64,000 nucleotides of DNA from Xanthobacteraceae bacterium (GCA_029266425.1 JAQSWY010000010.1:62001-126000), one strand, 5' to 3'. Counted from the first letter of the stretch, positions 37,381-46,365 are shown. Numbers and translations: made by a program. The notes: generated from the sequence alone by a model not told the origin.

Positions 37381-38346
37381 ATGGCCGTCTATACCGACGT
37401 CTCCCCGGAAGAGCTGGAAGCCTTCCTCGCGACCTATGACATCGGCCGGCTGCGCGCCTTCAAGGGCATTGCGGAAGGCGTCGAGAACTCGAACTTCCTG
37501 CTGCAGACCGAAGCCGGCAGCTTCATCCTGACGCTCTATGAGAAGCGGGTGAACCCGGCCGACCTGCCCTTCTTCATTGGGCTGATGGAGCATCTGGCGT
37601 CTCGCGGCATCGACTGCCCGCAGCCGGTGAAGAACCGCAGGGGCGAAGCACTCGGCACGCTGGCCGGCCGGCCCTGCGCCATCGCCACCTTCCTGGTCGG
37701 CACCTCGGTGCGCCGCCCGAAGGTCGCCAATTGCGCGGCGCTCGGCGAGACGCTCGCCGAACTGCACAAGGCCGGCGCCGGATTTTCCATCCACCGCCCC
37801 AATGCGCTCTCGGTCAAGGGCTGGCGCCCATTGTTCGAGACCGCGCGCGCGCGCGCCGACACGGTCGCGCCTGGGCTCGAGGCGCTGATCGCCGATGAGC
37901 TCTCGACGCTGGAAGCCAACTGGCCGACGGGTCTCCCGGCCGGCGTCATCCATGCCGACCTGTTCCCCGACAACGTGTTCTTCATCGACGACCAGCTCTC
38001 AGGCCTGATCGACTTCTATTTCGCCTGCAACGACCTCCTGGCCTATGACGTCGCCATCTGCCTCAACGCCTGGTGCTTCGAGCCGGACGGCGCCTACAAC
38101 GCCACCAAGGGTCGCGCGCTGCTCGCCGCCTATGGCGCGGTGCGCCCGCTGCAGCCCTCGGAAGTGGAGGCGCTGCCCTTGCTCGCGCGCGGCGCGGCGC
38201 TGCGCTTCCTGCTCACCCGCTTGGTCGACTGGCTGAACGTGCCGCCTGGCGCTCTGGTGCGCCCGCACGACCCGCTGGAGTATCTGCGCAAGCTGCGCTT
38301 CCACCGCGCCGCGCAGAGCGCGCGCGACTACGGGATCGCGGCGTGA
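37381..38346 (+). CDS. thrB: Homoserine kinase (aminoglycoside-phosphotransferase-like, type II)
   Basis: A 321-residue kinase of the type II (APH-fold) homoserine kinase family, phosphorylating homoserine for threonine synthesis. Visible motifs: [21 protein letters not shown] (about 41-61), the catalytic loop [13 protein letters not shown] (about 189-201), and [20 protein letters not shown] (about 211-230) with the DFG-like metal site. Start [16 protein letters not shown] at 37381. Its last four bases overlap the GTG of rnhA (GTGA), indicating translational coupling. Confidence 0.94.
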   Translation: MAVYTDVSPEELEAFLATYDIGRLRAFKGIAEGVENSNFLLQTEAGSFILTLYEKRVNPADLPFFIGLMEHLASRGIDCPQPVKNRRGEALGTLAGRPCAIATFLVGTSVRRPKVANCAALGETLAELHKAGAGFSIHRPNALSVKGWRPLFETARARADTVAPGLEALIADELSTLEANWPTGLPAGVIHADLFPDNVFFIDDQLSGLIDFYFACNDLLAYDVAICLNAWCFEPDGAYNATKGRALLAAYGAVRPLQPSEVEALPLLARGAALRFLLTRLVDWLNVPPGALVRPHDPLEYLRKLRFHRAAQSARDYGIAA

Positions 38347-38843
38347 GCACCGGCACCGGGCGCATCTTCTCCGACGACAAGGCCAAGGGCACCGTCGCGA
38401 TCTGGACCGATGGCGCCTGCTCCGGCAATCCCGGCCCCGGCGGCTGGGGCGCGATCCTGCGCTATGCCGGCACCGAAAAGGAGCTCTCCGGCGGCGAGGC
38501 TCCCACCACCAACAACCGCATGGAACTGATGGCGGCGATCTCGGCGCTGGAGGCCCTGAAGCGCCCCTGCACGGTCGACCTGCACACCGACAGCGAATAT
38601 CTGCGCAACGGCGTGATGAAGTGGCTGGCGGGCTGGAAGCGCAATGGCTGGCGCACCGCTGACAAGAAACCAGTGAAGAACATCGATCTGTGGGAGCGCC
38701 TCGACGCCGCGCTCGGCCGCCACGAGATTCGCTGGCACTGGGTGAAGGGCCATGCGGGCGACGAGATGAACGAGCGCGCGGACGAGCTGGCCCGCGCCGG
38801 AATGGCGCCGTACAAGCGGGCGCGGGGCGAGGCCGGGGGTTGA
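38343..38843 (+). CDS. rnhA: Ribonuclease HI
   Basis: A 166-residue endonuclease that removes RNA from RNA-DNA hybrids. The metal-binding acidic residues appear in order: [32 protein letters not shown] and the last Asp in [16 protein letters not shown] carries the handle region histidine. The GTG start at 38343 overlaps the thrB stop by four bases; no other start gives the right N terminus. thrB-rnhA coupling is common in Alphaproteobacteria. Confidence 0.96.
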   Translation: MSTGTGRIFSDDKAKGTVAIWTDGACSGNPGPGGWGAILRYAGTEKELSGGEAPTTNNRMELMAAISALEALKRPCTVDLHTDSEYLRNGVMKWLAGWKRNGWRTADKKPVKNIDLWERLDAALGRHEIRWHWVKGHAGDEMNERADELARAGMAPYKRARGEAGG

Positions 38844-38892
38844 TTTCTGCGGTCAATTAACCGCAACGCTGCGGGTATTTGACCGCATCTGA

Positions 38893-38921
38893 TTGACAAA
38901 ACCCTTAGCCTTCCGCTATCA
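38893..38921 (+). promoter_or_regulatory. rpmJ: Promoter of rpmJ
   Basis: A perfect TTGACA (38893-38898) and CTATCA (38916-38921) separated by 17 bases, about 85 bases upstream of the rpmJ start. It agrees with a separate strong ribosomal protein transcript. Confidence 0.6.
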
Positions 38922-39012
38922 GCCGGGCCTCGAATTAAAGCTGGCGGATCGGGGCGCGGCCATGGAGGCGCCGTCTCATGCGCAGGCGCAATCGATCCGA
39001 AGGTTAAGTGTC

Positions 39013-39138
39013 ATGAAGATCCGCAATTCGCTCAAGACCCTGCTCGGCCGTCACCGCGACAACCGCCTGGTGCGCCGCAAGGGCCGCGTCTACATCATCA
39101 ACAAGACCCAGAAGCGCTTCAAGGCGCGTCAGGGCTGA
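39013..39138 (+). CDS. rpmJ: 50S ribosomal protein L36 (zinc-free form)
   Basis: A 41-residue L36 protein ([18 protein letters not shown] ... [15 protein letters not shown]). It contains no cysteine, so it is the C- form that does not bind zinc. The start at 39013 is the only one giving the family N terminus; the frame before it is leader. It has its own promoter. Confidence 0.96.
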   Translation: MKIRNSLKTLLGRHRDNRLVRRKGRVYIINKTQKRFKARQG

Positions 39139-39239
39139 GCCTTCCCGCGGCGGGATAAGGCTACCGGCCGCGCTTCACGATTGCGCGGCCGCACTGCAGC
39201 ATGGATTGACGAGGGCGCCATTGCTCCTAAACTTGGGGC

Positions 39240-39968
39240 ATGCGCGCCCTTTTTGCTGTTCTCATCCTGACGCTGGCGCCGGCCGGCGCCTTCGCCCAGT
39301 CCGATGGCCCGAAGCCGGTTCCGCCCGTGCTGCGCTCCGAGCCTGGAGCCAGGCCGGACGCCGACAGGGCGGATCCGGGCAAACCCAGGCTTGGCCAGCC
39401 TGACTCTGGCAAGTCCGACCAAGGCAAGCCCGACCAGAGCAAGGCCGCCGACGGCAAAGCTCCTCTCAAATCGGCCGAGGTCGATGCCGGGAAACGGCTC
39501 GACGCCCTGTTCGAGGCACTTAAGGCGGCGCCGACCAAGGACTCCGCCAAGGCGATCGCCGACCGCATCGATGTCGCGATCCTGCCCTCCAACAGCGACA
39601 CCGCTGATCTTCTGATGTCGCGCGCGGCGCTCGCCACCGAGGCGAAGGAGTTCGACCTCGCGATCCAGTTGCTGGACGGCGTCATCGCGGTCGCACCCGA
39701 CCATCTCGAAGCCTGGAACAAGCGCGCCACGATCTTCTATCTCAAGCAGGACTTCTCCGATTCGCTGGCCGATCTGCGCCAGGTGGTGGCGCGCGAGCCG
39801 CGCCATTATGGCGCCTGGGCCGGCATTGCCCTGATCTGCAAGGATATTGGCGACGACAAGCGCGCGCTCGAAGCCGCGCGCCGCGCGCTCGCCATCTATC
39901 CCCAGCTGGATCAGATGAAGGACATGGAGAAGGAGCTGGCCATCAAGGTCGAAGGCCGGCCGATCTGA
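39240..39968 (+). CDS. Exported TPR protein
   Basis: A 242-residue protein with a signal peptide (MRALFAVLILTLAPAGAFAQ, cleaved after about 20). A Pro/Asp/Lys-rich low-complexity linker (about 25-75, repeated G-K-P/S-D-Q units) follows, then about three TPR repeats (about 125-230, for example AWNKRATIFYLKQDFSDSLADL and GAWAGIALICKDIGDDKRALEA). It resembles the TPR proteins common in Rhizobiales; function unknown. The 3' end is convergent with folA over a degenerate family A element. Confidence 0.85.
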   Translation: MRALFAVLILTLAPAGAFAQSDGPKPVPPVLRSEPGARPDADRADPGKPRLGQPDSGKSDQGKPDQSKAADGKAPLKSAEVDAGKRLDALFEALKAAPTKDSAKAIADRIDVAILPSNSDTADLLMSRAALATEAKEFDLAIQLLDGVIAVAPDHLEAWNKRATIFYLKQDFSDSLADLRQVVAREPRHYGAWAGIALICKDIGDDKRALEAARRALAIYPQLDQMKDMEKELAIKVEGRPI

Positions 39969-39977
39969 CGGTGCACC

Positions 39978-40044
39978 TTCCGAGCCTCGCTAAGTAGCGA
40001 CGTCATCCTGAGGTGCTCGGGCGCAGCCCGAGCCTCGAAGGATG
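39978..40044. repeat. Family A palindrome, copy A5 (left half truncated)
   Basis: The right half CGTCATCCTGAGGTGCTCGG ... CCTCGAAGGATG is intact. The left half is reduced to CTTCCGAGCCTCGCTAAG, lacking the CACCTCAGGATGA arm. It lies between convergent genes; the following 90 bases show nothing. Confidence 0.82.
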
Positions 40045-40136
40045 CTCAAGCCGATGATCGTTGCCCTGCTGCAGATTCTTCTGGGCTTGCCAAAGCCAAG
40101 ACCCGGGCAGGCTCGCGCCTCAGGATTACGTAGCTC

Positions 40137-40649
40137 TCAAACCCGCTCGTAATCCACAAAGCTGAAGGCGAACTCGTCCTTCTCGCCCTGGATCGGTCCT
40201 TCGCGGCCGACTTCACGCCACACCGCGCGGTCGAATGCCGGGAAGGTCACGTCGCCGTCCGGCGCGCCATGCACCTCGGTCAATCTCAGCCGATCCGCCC
40301 GCGGCAACGCCTGCGCGTAGATCTCGGCGCCGCCGATCACCGCCGCCTCGTCGACCCCGAGCCTCAGCGCCTCCGCCTCCGCCAACGCGAGCGCGTTGTC
40401 GAGCGAGCCGGCCAGCAGCACGCCCTCCGGCAATGGCAGAGCGGCGTCGCGGGTGATGACGATGCTGGTGCGTCCCGGCAGCGGCCGCCCGATTGAGGCG
40501 AAGGTCCGCCGCCCCATCAGGATCGGCTTGCCCCAGGTGATGCTGCGGAACCGCTTGAGGTCGCCGGAGATGCGCCACGGCAATTCGTCGCCGCGCCCGA
40601 TGACGCCGTTTTCCGCCACCGCGGCGATGATGGTGAGCCGCACGCTCAC
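40137..40649 (-). CDS. folA: Dihydrofolate reductase
   Basis: A 170-residue DHFR making tetrahydrofolate with NADPH. Substrate/cofactor motifs: AAVAENGVIGRGDELPWRI (about 9-27), KRFRSITWGKPILMGRRTF (about 32-50), LPGRTSIVITRD and VIGGAEIYAQAL (about 103-114). The catalytic acid is in the SGDLKRF helix. Its start overlaps the amine oxidase stop by four bases (ATGA). In many Rhizobiales folA follows thyA; here it is on the opposite strand about 3 kb from thyA. Confidence 0.95.
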   Translation of the reverse strand: MSVRLTIIAAVAENGVIGRGDELPWRISGDLKRFRSITWGKPILMGRRTFASIGRPLPGRTSIVITRDAALPLPEGVLLAGSLDNALALAEAEALRLGVDEAAVIGGAEIYAQALPRADRLRLTEVHGAPDGDVTFPAFDRAVWREVGREGPIQGEKDEFAFSFVDYERV

Positions 40650-41923
40650 GCCGCCGCTTGCCCGAGCAGGGCAAGCGCCCGCTCCGCCGCAGCAAGCCCG
40701 GTGAGGTGGGCGCCGTGCGCGGTGGAATAAGCGTCGGCCGAGACCGCCTCGCCGGCGAACAGCACCTTGTCCTCCAGCGTCTGCGACAGCCGCGCCCGCA
40801 TATGCGCCAGTCCCGGCAGCGCGCAGCTATAGGCGCCGCCGATCAGCGGATCGGTGACCCAGGCCGTCGTCGCCGTGCCGGTGACACGAGCGCGCAGATC
40901 CGAGCCGAAGGCATCGACCAGCGCCTCGATCCCGAAATCGATCATCGACGACGATCCTGCCGCGACCAATCCGGCGGCGTTCTCCCCCGCAAGCTGGCCG
41001 ATCGCCATCGCATGGCCGAACGGATTGAGGGTGAAATTGATCGGCGCCCGGGTCGGATCATGCAGGTCGATGGTGTCGCAATAGCTGGTCGGCGCCACAC
41101 CGAAGACGTCGCGATCGAACTGGAACGCCACCTTCTCCGCCGCGCCGAGCGGCAGCGCCGCGAATGCCTCTGCAAGATCGACCGGCAACGCCGGGGCGAA
41201 GGCGATACGCGCATTGGCGACGACACTGGTCGGCACGGCGAGAATGGCGAGGCGTGCCTTCACGGTACCGCGGGGCGTCTCCAGCACGACGCCGGCACCC
41301 GTCCAGTCGATGCGCGTCACCGGGCAATCGAGGGTCACAGCAAGGCTCGGCGCTGATTTATGCGCCACCGCCGCCACCAGCGCGCCATAGCCCGTCGCCA
41401 CCGGGTAGTTCTCCCGGGTATCGGCGTAAACGGCAAAATCGCGCGTCGAGAGCCGCTCCGCGTCCGCCGCCGACATCAGCGACAGCCAGTGCCGGGTCAG
41501 CCGCAGCCAGGGCGTCGTGCGATCGATCACCTCGCTCGCGGCGACGTCGCGACCCTCGTCGCCCGCATGCTTCACCGCGTCGAACGCGGTACCGATGGCG
41601 GTCCAGACCGCGTTGCGCTCGTCCTCATCGGCCCAGCGATCGCCGAGATGGGTGTCGCGCGCCTGCCGGCTGCCGCGCTGGAGATAAGCGATGCCGAACT
41701 CGTCGGCGAGCTGGCGCAGCGGATTGACCGAGGCGGAATGCAGCCAGTGGCACCCGCGATCCCACGGCACGCCGAAGCTCGCGGTGTCGGTGAAGGCGCG
41801 CCCGCCGATGCGGCCGGCCGCCTCCAGCACCGCCACCTTCACCCCGGCACGCGCGAGACGCGCCCCCGCGGCAAGGCCGGCGGCACCGGCGCCGATCACC
41901 ACGGCATCGAACAGGTCGCTCAC
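40646..41923 (-). CDS. FAD-dependent flavin monoamine oxidase family protein
   Basis: A 425-residue flavoprotein. The N-terminal Rossmann motif VVIGAGAAGLAAGARLARAG followed by VLEAAGRIGGRA matches amine oxidases/desaturases (GxGxxG...E...GGR). Near the C terminus, LFAGEAVSADAYSTAHGAHLTGLAAA is the second FAD contact. It may oxidise amines or polyamines; the substrate is unknown. It lies seven bases from sspB and overlaps folA by four bases, forming an apparent sspB-amine oxidase-folA run. Confidence 0.88.
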   Translation of the reverse strand: MSDLFDAVVIGAGAAGLAAGARLARAGVKVAVLEAAGRIGGRAFTDTASFGVPWDRGCHWLHSASVNPLRQLADEFGIAYLQRGSRQARDTHLGDRWADEDERNAVWTAIGTAFDAVKHAGDEGRDVAASEVIDRTTPWLRLTRHWLSLMSAADAERLSTRDFAVYADTRENYPVATGYGALVAAVAHKSAPSLAVTLDCPVTRIDWTGAGVVLETPRGTVKARLAILAVPTSVVANARIAFAPALPVDLAEAFAALPLGAAEKVAFQFDRDVFGVAPTSYCDTIDLHDPTRAPINFTLNPFGHAMAIGQLAGENAAGLVAAGSSSMIDFGIEALVDAFGSDLRARVTGTATTAWVTDPLIGGAYSCALPGLAHMRARLSQTLEDKVLFAGEAVSADAYSTAHGAHLTGLAAAERALALLGQAAA

Positions 41924-41929
41924 GGGAAG

Positions 41930-42700
41930 TTATTTCTTGCGGAACGCATCGAGGCGCACCACCTGCGCGCCGCCGCTCGTGGTCTCGTCCTTGGCGGGCA
42001 CATCCTTGGCGGGCACATCCTTGGCGGGCGTATCTTTGGCGGAAGCGTCCTTCGCCGCCGTGTCCTTGGCCGCCGTGTCCCTGGCGGCTTCCTTTGCGCC
42101 GTCCTTGGCCGTTGGCTTTGCCGCCGGCTCGGGCGCCTTGGTCCGCTCCGCGGGCTTCGGCTCGGCGGATTTTGCCTCGACCGGCTTGGCCGGAACCGAC
42201 TTCAGCGCGGCCGGCTTGGCCGGTGCGGGCTCGGGAGTGCGCGTGGTGCTCGTCGCCGGCACCGAGGTGGTGCGCGAGCGGGCCGGGCGTTCGGGCGCCG
42301 CCGGCGGCGAAGCCTCAGCGCCGACATCCTCGTCGTCGCCTTCGGCCTGCGGCTCGAACTGCAGGCCGAACTTCACCGACGGATCGTAGAAGCTGGTCAG
42401 CGCCTCGAACGGTATGTGCAGCCGCTCCGGCACGTTACCGAAGGACAACCCCACCTCGATGAACTTGTCGGTAACGACGAGATCCCAGAACTGGTGCTGC
42501 AGCACGATGGTCATCGTCGTCGGATGGCGCTCCTTGAGCCGTGCGGAGAGCCGCACGCCGGGCGCCTGGGTATTGAAGCCTATAAAGAAATGATGCTCGC
42601 CGGGCAGGCCATCGCGCGCGGCATCGGTCAGCACGCGGCGAACGACGTCGCGCAGCGCGTCCTGCACCAGCAGATCATAGCGGATCAGATCGACACTCAT
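41930..42700 (-). CDS. sspB: SspB-type ClpXP adaptor with long disordered tail
   Basis: A 256-residue protein. Residues 1 to about 115 are the SspB fold, which binds ssrA-tagged proteins and delivers them to ClpXP (GEHHFFIGFNTQAPGVRLSARLKERHPTTMTIVLQHQFWDL is the core). The rest is a charged Ala/Lys/Asp/Pro-rich tail with a five-residue repeat (A-K-D-x-x), encoded by a 15-base tandem repeat at about 41988-42080. The last residues (VVRLDAFRKK) probably form the ClpX-docking motif. It lies 66 bases from the end of ssrA, on the same strand. Confidence 0.9.
   Translation of the reverse strand: MSVDLIRYDLLVQDALRDVVRRVLTDAARDGLPGEHHFFIGFNTQAPGVRLSARLKERHPTTMTIVLQHQFWDLVVTDKFIEVGLSFGNVPERLHIPFEALTSFYDPSVKFGLQFEPQAEGDDEDVGAEASPPAAPERPARSRTTSVPATSTTRTPEPAPAKPAALKSVPAKPVEAKSAEPKPAERTKAPEPAAKPTAKDGAKEAARDTAAKDTAAKDASAKDTPAKDVPAKDVPAKDETTSGGAQVVRLDAFRKK
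41988..42080. repeat. 15-base tandem repeat in the sspB 3' part
   Basis: About six units of a 15-base repeat (CTTGGCGGGCACATC-like on the plus strand) encode A-K-D-x-x in the SspB linker. Third-position variation between units shows it is not a recent duplication everywhere, although two adjacent units are identical. Confidence 0.75.
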
Positions 42701-42765
42701 GCCGCCAATGAACCCGATTCCGGCGCCGACTGAAAGCCGCCTCTCTGCGCGGCGATTAAAATGAG

Positions 42766-43080
42766 TGGAGGCTTCTGTTGCCAGGTGCCTCCGAACCCCG
42801 CCTCACGGTGCTACCCGCTAGGACTTATTTTCCGTAGATCAAACCGCTCACGCGGCCTGAGCAACCGGAGCATAGTTGTCGTTGGCAACTATATGTTTGG
42901 TCCGATGACGGCGGTACCATGCCGAGCGAAAGAACACCCTTTACGCCCTCGTCGATCCTGTTTCGCCCCCGCCGCAACCCACCCCGCAAGGTGGGCTCCG
43001 GTGGAGGCGCCGGGTACTGCCCCCGGGTCCGAAGGGTTTATTCCGATGACCGTTTATCGCCATAGCCGACTTGCGCCGGC
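42766..43080 (-). ncRNA. ssrA: Permuted two-piece tmRNA
   Basis: On the minus strand the 42.7-43.1 kb gap contains a tag frame at 42848-42886 reading ANDNYAPVAQAA then TGA. It is preceded by GGGGGCGAAACAGGATCGAC (about 42952-42971), the tmRNA 5' tRNA-like start. Upstream lies the acceptor piece ending in a T-arm-like GGGGCAGTACCC and GCCTCCACC near 43000. The order acceptor first, then coding piece is the circularly permuted alphaproteobacterial form. The 3' end is a GGAGGC/GCCTCC hairpin with T-rich tail. It rescues stalled ribosomes. It lies next to sspB, whose product reads the tag. Ends are approximate. Confidence 0.9.
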
Positions 43081-43086
43081 CCTACG

Positions 43087-43092
43087 AATATA
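43087..43092 (-). promoter_or_regulatory. ssrA: Possible -10 box of ssrA
   Basis: TATATT on the minus strand, about seven bases before the inferred 5' end of the tmRNA acceptor piece. TTTCCA 17 bases farther upstream is a weak -35. Confidence 0.4.
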
Positions 43093-43262
43093 GGGGGAGC
43101 CCGGCCCCATGGAAAGGGGCTCGTCTCCGGCTATGCACCATCAACCGCCCCGGTTGCGCCGCGAAATGACCTTGGACACGCCAAGACGTCCACGGAACGC
43201 ATGCCGCAATGGATCATTCTCCTTCTCGCCTGGGGGCAATGAGACAGGGATGGAGAAGAAAA

Positions 43263-43670
43263 ATGTCGATATCCAAGCTGGCCGTTGGCGGCCTCGCCGC
43301 CGCCGGGCTCACCGTGCTGGCACTGGCGCCCGCACAGGCCGGTGACCTCTATATCAGCACCTCGCCGGCTCCCGTCTATCAGCCCGCGCAGGTTTATGAG
43401 AGCGCGCCGGTCTATGAGCCCGCGCCCGTCTATGAGGCCTATCCGGCCCCAGAGCGCCACGTCATCGTGCGCGAGGCGCCCGCGCGCGTGATCGTCCGCG
43501 AGCGCGGGCCACGCGAAGTCTATGTCCGGGACGTGCCGGTGCCGCCCGCCCCGGTCGGCGGCTATTACGAGGGCGGCTATGCGGACGACGGCTTCGACGA
43601 TGGCTGCCGCACCTTGACCCGCGAGACCCCGTCGGGCCGCATCATCACCGTCGGCAACACCTGCGACTGA
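43263..43670 (+). CDS. Small exported protein with P-V-Y-E repeats
   Basis: A 135-residue secreted protein of unknown function. A signal peptide (about 1-26, ending APAQA) is followed by a repeat region with P-V-Y-x-P or S-A-P-V-Y-E units (about 36-58), then a basic region rich in V, R and E, and a C-terminal stretch with two cysteines (G-C-R-T and N-T-C-D) that could form a disulfide. GGAGAAG precedes the ATG at 43263. The upstream frame is leader. Homologues in Rhizobiales are, as far as I know, uncharacterised. Confidence 0.8.
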   Translation: MSISKLAVGGLAAAGLTVLALAPAQAGDLYISTSPAPVYQPAQVYESAPVYEPAPVYEAYPAPERHVIVREAPARVIVRERGPREVYVRDVPVPPAPVGGYYEGGYADDGFDDGCRTLTRETPSGRIITVGNTCD

Positions 43671-43814
43671 CGGTAACACCTGCGCCCGACGAACACCTGC
43701 GACTGACGAAGGTCGCGTTCGGGTTGTAAATGCGAAGGAGCGGGGCCTCGCGGCGCCCGCTCCTTCGGCCTACTATATGTGGGAGAGAACACACGGACGA
43801 ATCAGCGGCGCGCC

Positions 43815-44609
43815 ATGCGGCAGTATCACGAACTCCTCGAACGGGTTTTGCGCGAGGGCACGCCCAAGGCGGACCGTACCGGCACCGGCACCCTGTCGGT
43901 ATTCGGCCACCAGATGCGCTTCGACCTCGGCGAGGGCTTCCCGCTGCTGACGACGAAGAAGCTGCACACCCGCTCCATCTTCCACGAGCTGCTGTGGTTC
44001 CTCGCGGGCGACACCAATATCGCCTACCTCAAGGAAAACGGCGTCACCATCTGGGACGAATGGGCCGACGAGGCCGGCGATCTCGGCCCGGTCTATGGCC
44101 ATCAATGGCGCTCATGGCCGACACCGGACGGCGGGGTGATCGACCAGATCGCCCAGGTCGTCAGCGACATTCGCCGCAATCCGGATTCGCGCCGGCTGAT
44201 CGTCACCGCATGGAATCCGGCGGACGTGCCGAAAATGGCGCTGCCGCCCTGCCATCTGCTGTTCCAGTTCTATGTCGCCGACGGCAGGCTCTCCTGCCAG
44301 CTCTATCAGCGCTCGGCCGACGTCTTCCTCGGCGTGCCGTTCAACATCGCGAGTTATGCGCTGCTCACCCACATGGTGGCGCGGGTCACCGGCCTGACGC
44401 CCGGCGATTTCGTCCACACACTGGGCGACACCCATCTTTACGTGAACCATCTCGAGCAAGCCCATCTCCAGCTCTCGCGCTCGCCGCGCCCGCTGCCGAC
44501 GCTCAAGCTGAATCCGGACGTGACCGACCTCTTCGCCTTCCGCTTCGAGGACATCGCGATCGAGGGTTACGATCCCGCCCCGGCGATCAAGGCGCCGGTG
44601 GCCGTCTAA
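43815..44609 (+). CDS. thyA: Thymidylate synthase
   Basis: A 264-residue enzyme methylating dUMP to dTMP with methylene-THF. The length and the catalytic cysteine ([12 protein letters not shown], Cys146) match E. coli ThyA. Also visible: [39 protein letters not shown] and [21 protein letters not shown]. The start at 43815 ([12 protein letters not shown]) gives that length. DHF released here is recycled by folA, on the other strand about 3 kb away. Confidence 0.97.
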   Translation: MRQYHELLERVLREGTPKADRTGTGTLSVFGHQMRFDLGEGFPLLTTKKLHTRSIFHELLWFLAGDTNIAYLKENGVTIWDEWADEAGDLGPVYGHQWRSWPTPDGGVIDQIAQVVSDIRRNPDSRRLIVTAWNPADVPKMALPPCHLLFQFYVADGRLSCQLYQRSADVFLGVPFNIASYALLTHMVARVTGLTPGDFVHTLGDTHLYVNHLEQAHLQLSRSPRPLPTLKLNPDVTDLFAFRFEDIAIEGYDPAPAIKAPVAV

Positions 44610-44631
44610 GCCGGGTGCTGCTCGGCTTGAG

Positions 44632-44732
44632 CATCCTTCGAGGCTCGCTAACGCTCGCACCTCAGGATGAGGTTAGCCTAAAGGAACAACCTCATCCTGA
44701 GGTGCCCGGCAAAGCCGCGCCTCGAAGGATGC
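44632..44732. repeat. Family A palindrome, copy A6
   Basis: Outer arms CATCCTTCGAGG / CCTCGAAGGATG, inner arms GCACCTCAGGATGAGG / CCTCATCCTGAGGTGC. It lies between the co-directional thyA and GNAT genes. Confidence 0.9.
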
Positions 44733-44778
44733 TTGCGGAGTGCAACCCCTAAGCCGTTTGAAGGCATCGCCAGAAACC

Positions 44779-45255
44779 ATGTCCCTCGCCATTCGCCCCG
44801 CCCGTAACGGCGACGCCCCGCTGATCTTCGAGTTCGTCCGCGAGCTGGCCGATTATGAGCGCCTGCTGCATGAGGTCGATGCCACAGTGGAGGATATCGA
44901 TCGCGCCCTGTTTTCCGAGAGCCCGCGTGCCTTCTGCGACATCGCCGAATGGGCGGGCGAGCCGGCCGGGATCGCGCTGTGGTTCCATAATTTCTCGACC
45001 TTCCGCGGCCGGCACGGGCTGTTCCTGGAAGACCTCTTCGTGCGCCCGGCCTTTCGTGGCCGTGGCATTGCCACGGCATTGATGAAGCATTTGGCCAAGC
45101 ATTGCCTGAACAAAGGCCTTGCCCGCTTCGAATGGTCGGTGCTCGACTGGAACGAGCCGGCGATCCGCTTCTACCGCTCGATCGGCGCGGTGCCGCTGGA
45201 GGATTGGACCATCCAGCGCATCTCCGGCGACGCCCTGCGCAAGCTTGCAGGTTAG
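44779..45255 (+). CDS. GNAT family N-acetyltransferase (SSAT-like)
   Basis: A 158-residue acetyltransferase resembling the polyamine (SSAT) branch: IRPARNGDAPLIFEFVRELADYE at the start and LFLEDLFVRPAFRGRGIATALM with the acetyl-CoA loop (RGRGIA). A C-terminal WSVLDWNEPAIRFYRSIGA motif completes the fold. Substrate unknown, polyamine or diamine possible. Start at 44779; the longer frame is family A repeat. Located between thyA and the Spy-like gene. Confidence 0.9.
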   Translation: MSLAIRPARNGDAPLIFEFVRELADYERLLHEVDATVEDIDRALFSESPRAFCDIAEWAGEPAGIALWFHNFSTFRGRHGLFLEDLFVRPAFRGRGIATALMKHLAKHCLNKGLARFEWSVLDWNEPAIRFYRSIGAVPLEDWTIQRISGDALRKLAG

Positions 45256-45264
45256 CGCGGCACC

Positions 45265-45302
45265 AAAAGAAAAAACCGCCGGCACGAGGCCGGCGGTTTG
45301 CA
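45265..45302 (-). terminator. Terminator, strong on minus strand, possibly bidirectional
   Basis: CCGCCGGC / GCCGGCGG hairpin with an A/T-rich flank. On the minus strand it reads into TTTTTTCTTTT, ending the Spy-like transcript; on the plus strand only TTTGCAGTT follows. It separates convergent genes where no family A, B or C repeat is present. Confidence 0.88.
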
Positions 45303-45462
45303 GTTGCGAGCGGGGTGCTCGGGGGTCCGAAAAGAAGGGGTAGGTCAGAAACGGTCATCGACGTGGTCAGCGCCGAATTCATGAGCGAGACTAGCGGCGG
45401 GCGACTGAACCAATTCTGAGGCGCTCGTTCATCCGCCGTTTATGTTCGTAGGCGCTCGACTT

Positions 45463-46092
45463 TCAGAGCCGCTCCTCGCCCTGGTCGTCTCCGCCGCCGC
45501 CGCGCGGGCCGCGGTGCCAGTCACGGCCGGGACCATCGCGATGCGGACCGTGATGGCGGAATTCGCGCCGCGGGCCGTGATCGCGCCAGCCGCCGCGATG
45601 CGGACCGCCCCATTCGGCGAAGCGGCCGAATTGCGCATGCCGCAGCAAGATATCGAAGCGGTGCTTCTGCGCCTCGTCGAGGCTCGCATAGAGCGGGTCG
45701 GCAGCATCGACCAGCTTCTTCAGCCCGTCGCCGCGCTGGGTCAGCGTGTCGGCGCGCTCGCGCATGGTCCCCAACAGGTCGGGACGCTCGCCGCGGCCGC
45801 GTTCGCGGAACGCCTCCATCCGCTCCGCCCGGCGATCGATGCGCTGCTGCGCGAGGTCGCGCAGCGCCTGCTCGACCGCCGGCCAGAGCTTCTCCTGATC
45901 GGCGCTCATGCGCAGCCCGGCCTTGAGCGCGGCGATGCGGGCATCGGAGAAGGCGGCGGCATTTTCGGCGATCTCGGCGGTGCTCGGGCGCTCGCGCTGG
46001 GGATCGCCGCTGCGCGGCGCGGTGGCGGCAATGCCGAAGGTGGCGCTGGCCAGCAGCGCGGCGGCAGTGGCGGCAATGATGGCTTGTTTCAT
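45463..46092 (-). CDS. Spy/CpxP-like periplasmic protein
   Basis: A 209-residue exported protein. A signal peptide (about 1-23) is followed by a helical region with L-K-A-G-L-R-M and S-A-D-Q-E-K-L-W (about 57-72), characteristic of the LTxxQ/Spy-type chaperone family, and a second helix region near ILLRHAQ (about 148-154). The C-terminal 50 residues are very rich in His, Arg, Gly and Asp, which may bind metals. Spy proteins act as periplasmic chaperones; CpxP as a regulator. A terminator follows. Confidence 0.82.
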   Translation of the reverse strand: MKQAIIAATAAALLASATFGIAATAPRSGDPQRERPSTAEIAENAAAFSDARIAALKAGLRMSADQEKLWPAVEQALRDLAQQRIDRRAERMEAFRERGRGERPDLLGTMRERADTLTQRGDGLKKLVDAADPLYASLDEAQKHRFDILLRHAQFGRFAEWGGPHRGGWRDHGPRREFRHHGPHRDGPGRDWHRGPRGGGGDDQGEERL

Positions 46093-46234
46093 CGGTCTCT
46101 CTCCTGAAGAAAGCGCGACCGATGGTGCGGCGATTACGTGCGCACCTCAAATGAAACTTCGGTAATGATGCTCTTCATCTTTGCGCCGTAAAGATGAACT
46201 GATTCTGAAGACGCAGGACGTCGCTCGGTTTCAG

Positions 46235-46335
46235 CATCCTTCGAGGCTCGCTGGCGCTCGCACCTCAGGATGAGGTTGTTCTTATAAAAGCCACCTCATC
46301 CTGAGGTGCCCGGCAAAGCCGGGCCTCGAAGGGTG
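46235..46335. repeat. Family A palindrome, copy A7
   Basis: Outer arms CATCCTTCGAGG / CCTCGAAGGGTG and inner arms GCACCTCAGGATGAGG / CCTCATCCTGAGGTGC. It lies between the co-directional fumC and Spy-like genes on the minus strand, immediately before the fumC stop. Confidence 0.9.
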
Positions 46336-46365
46336 TTGACGCAGAGCGCCGGCGGCGGTCTCGTC

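Noticed and set aside
42761..43093. Plus-strand frame of 110 residues in the sspB-43263 gap
   Set aside because: The tmRNA occupies this region on the minus strand, and the frame has no family resemblance.
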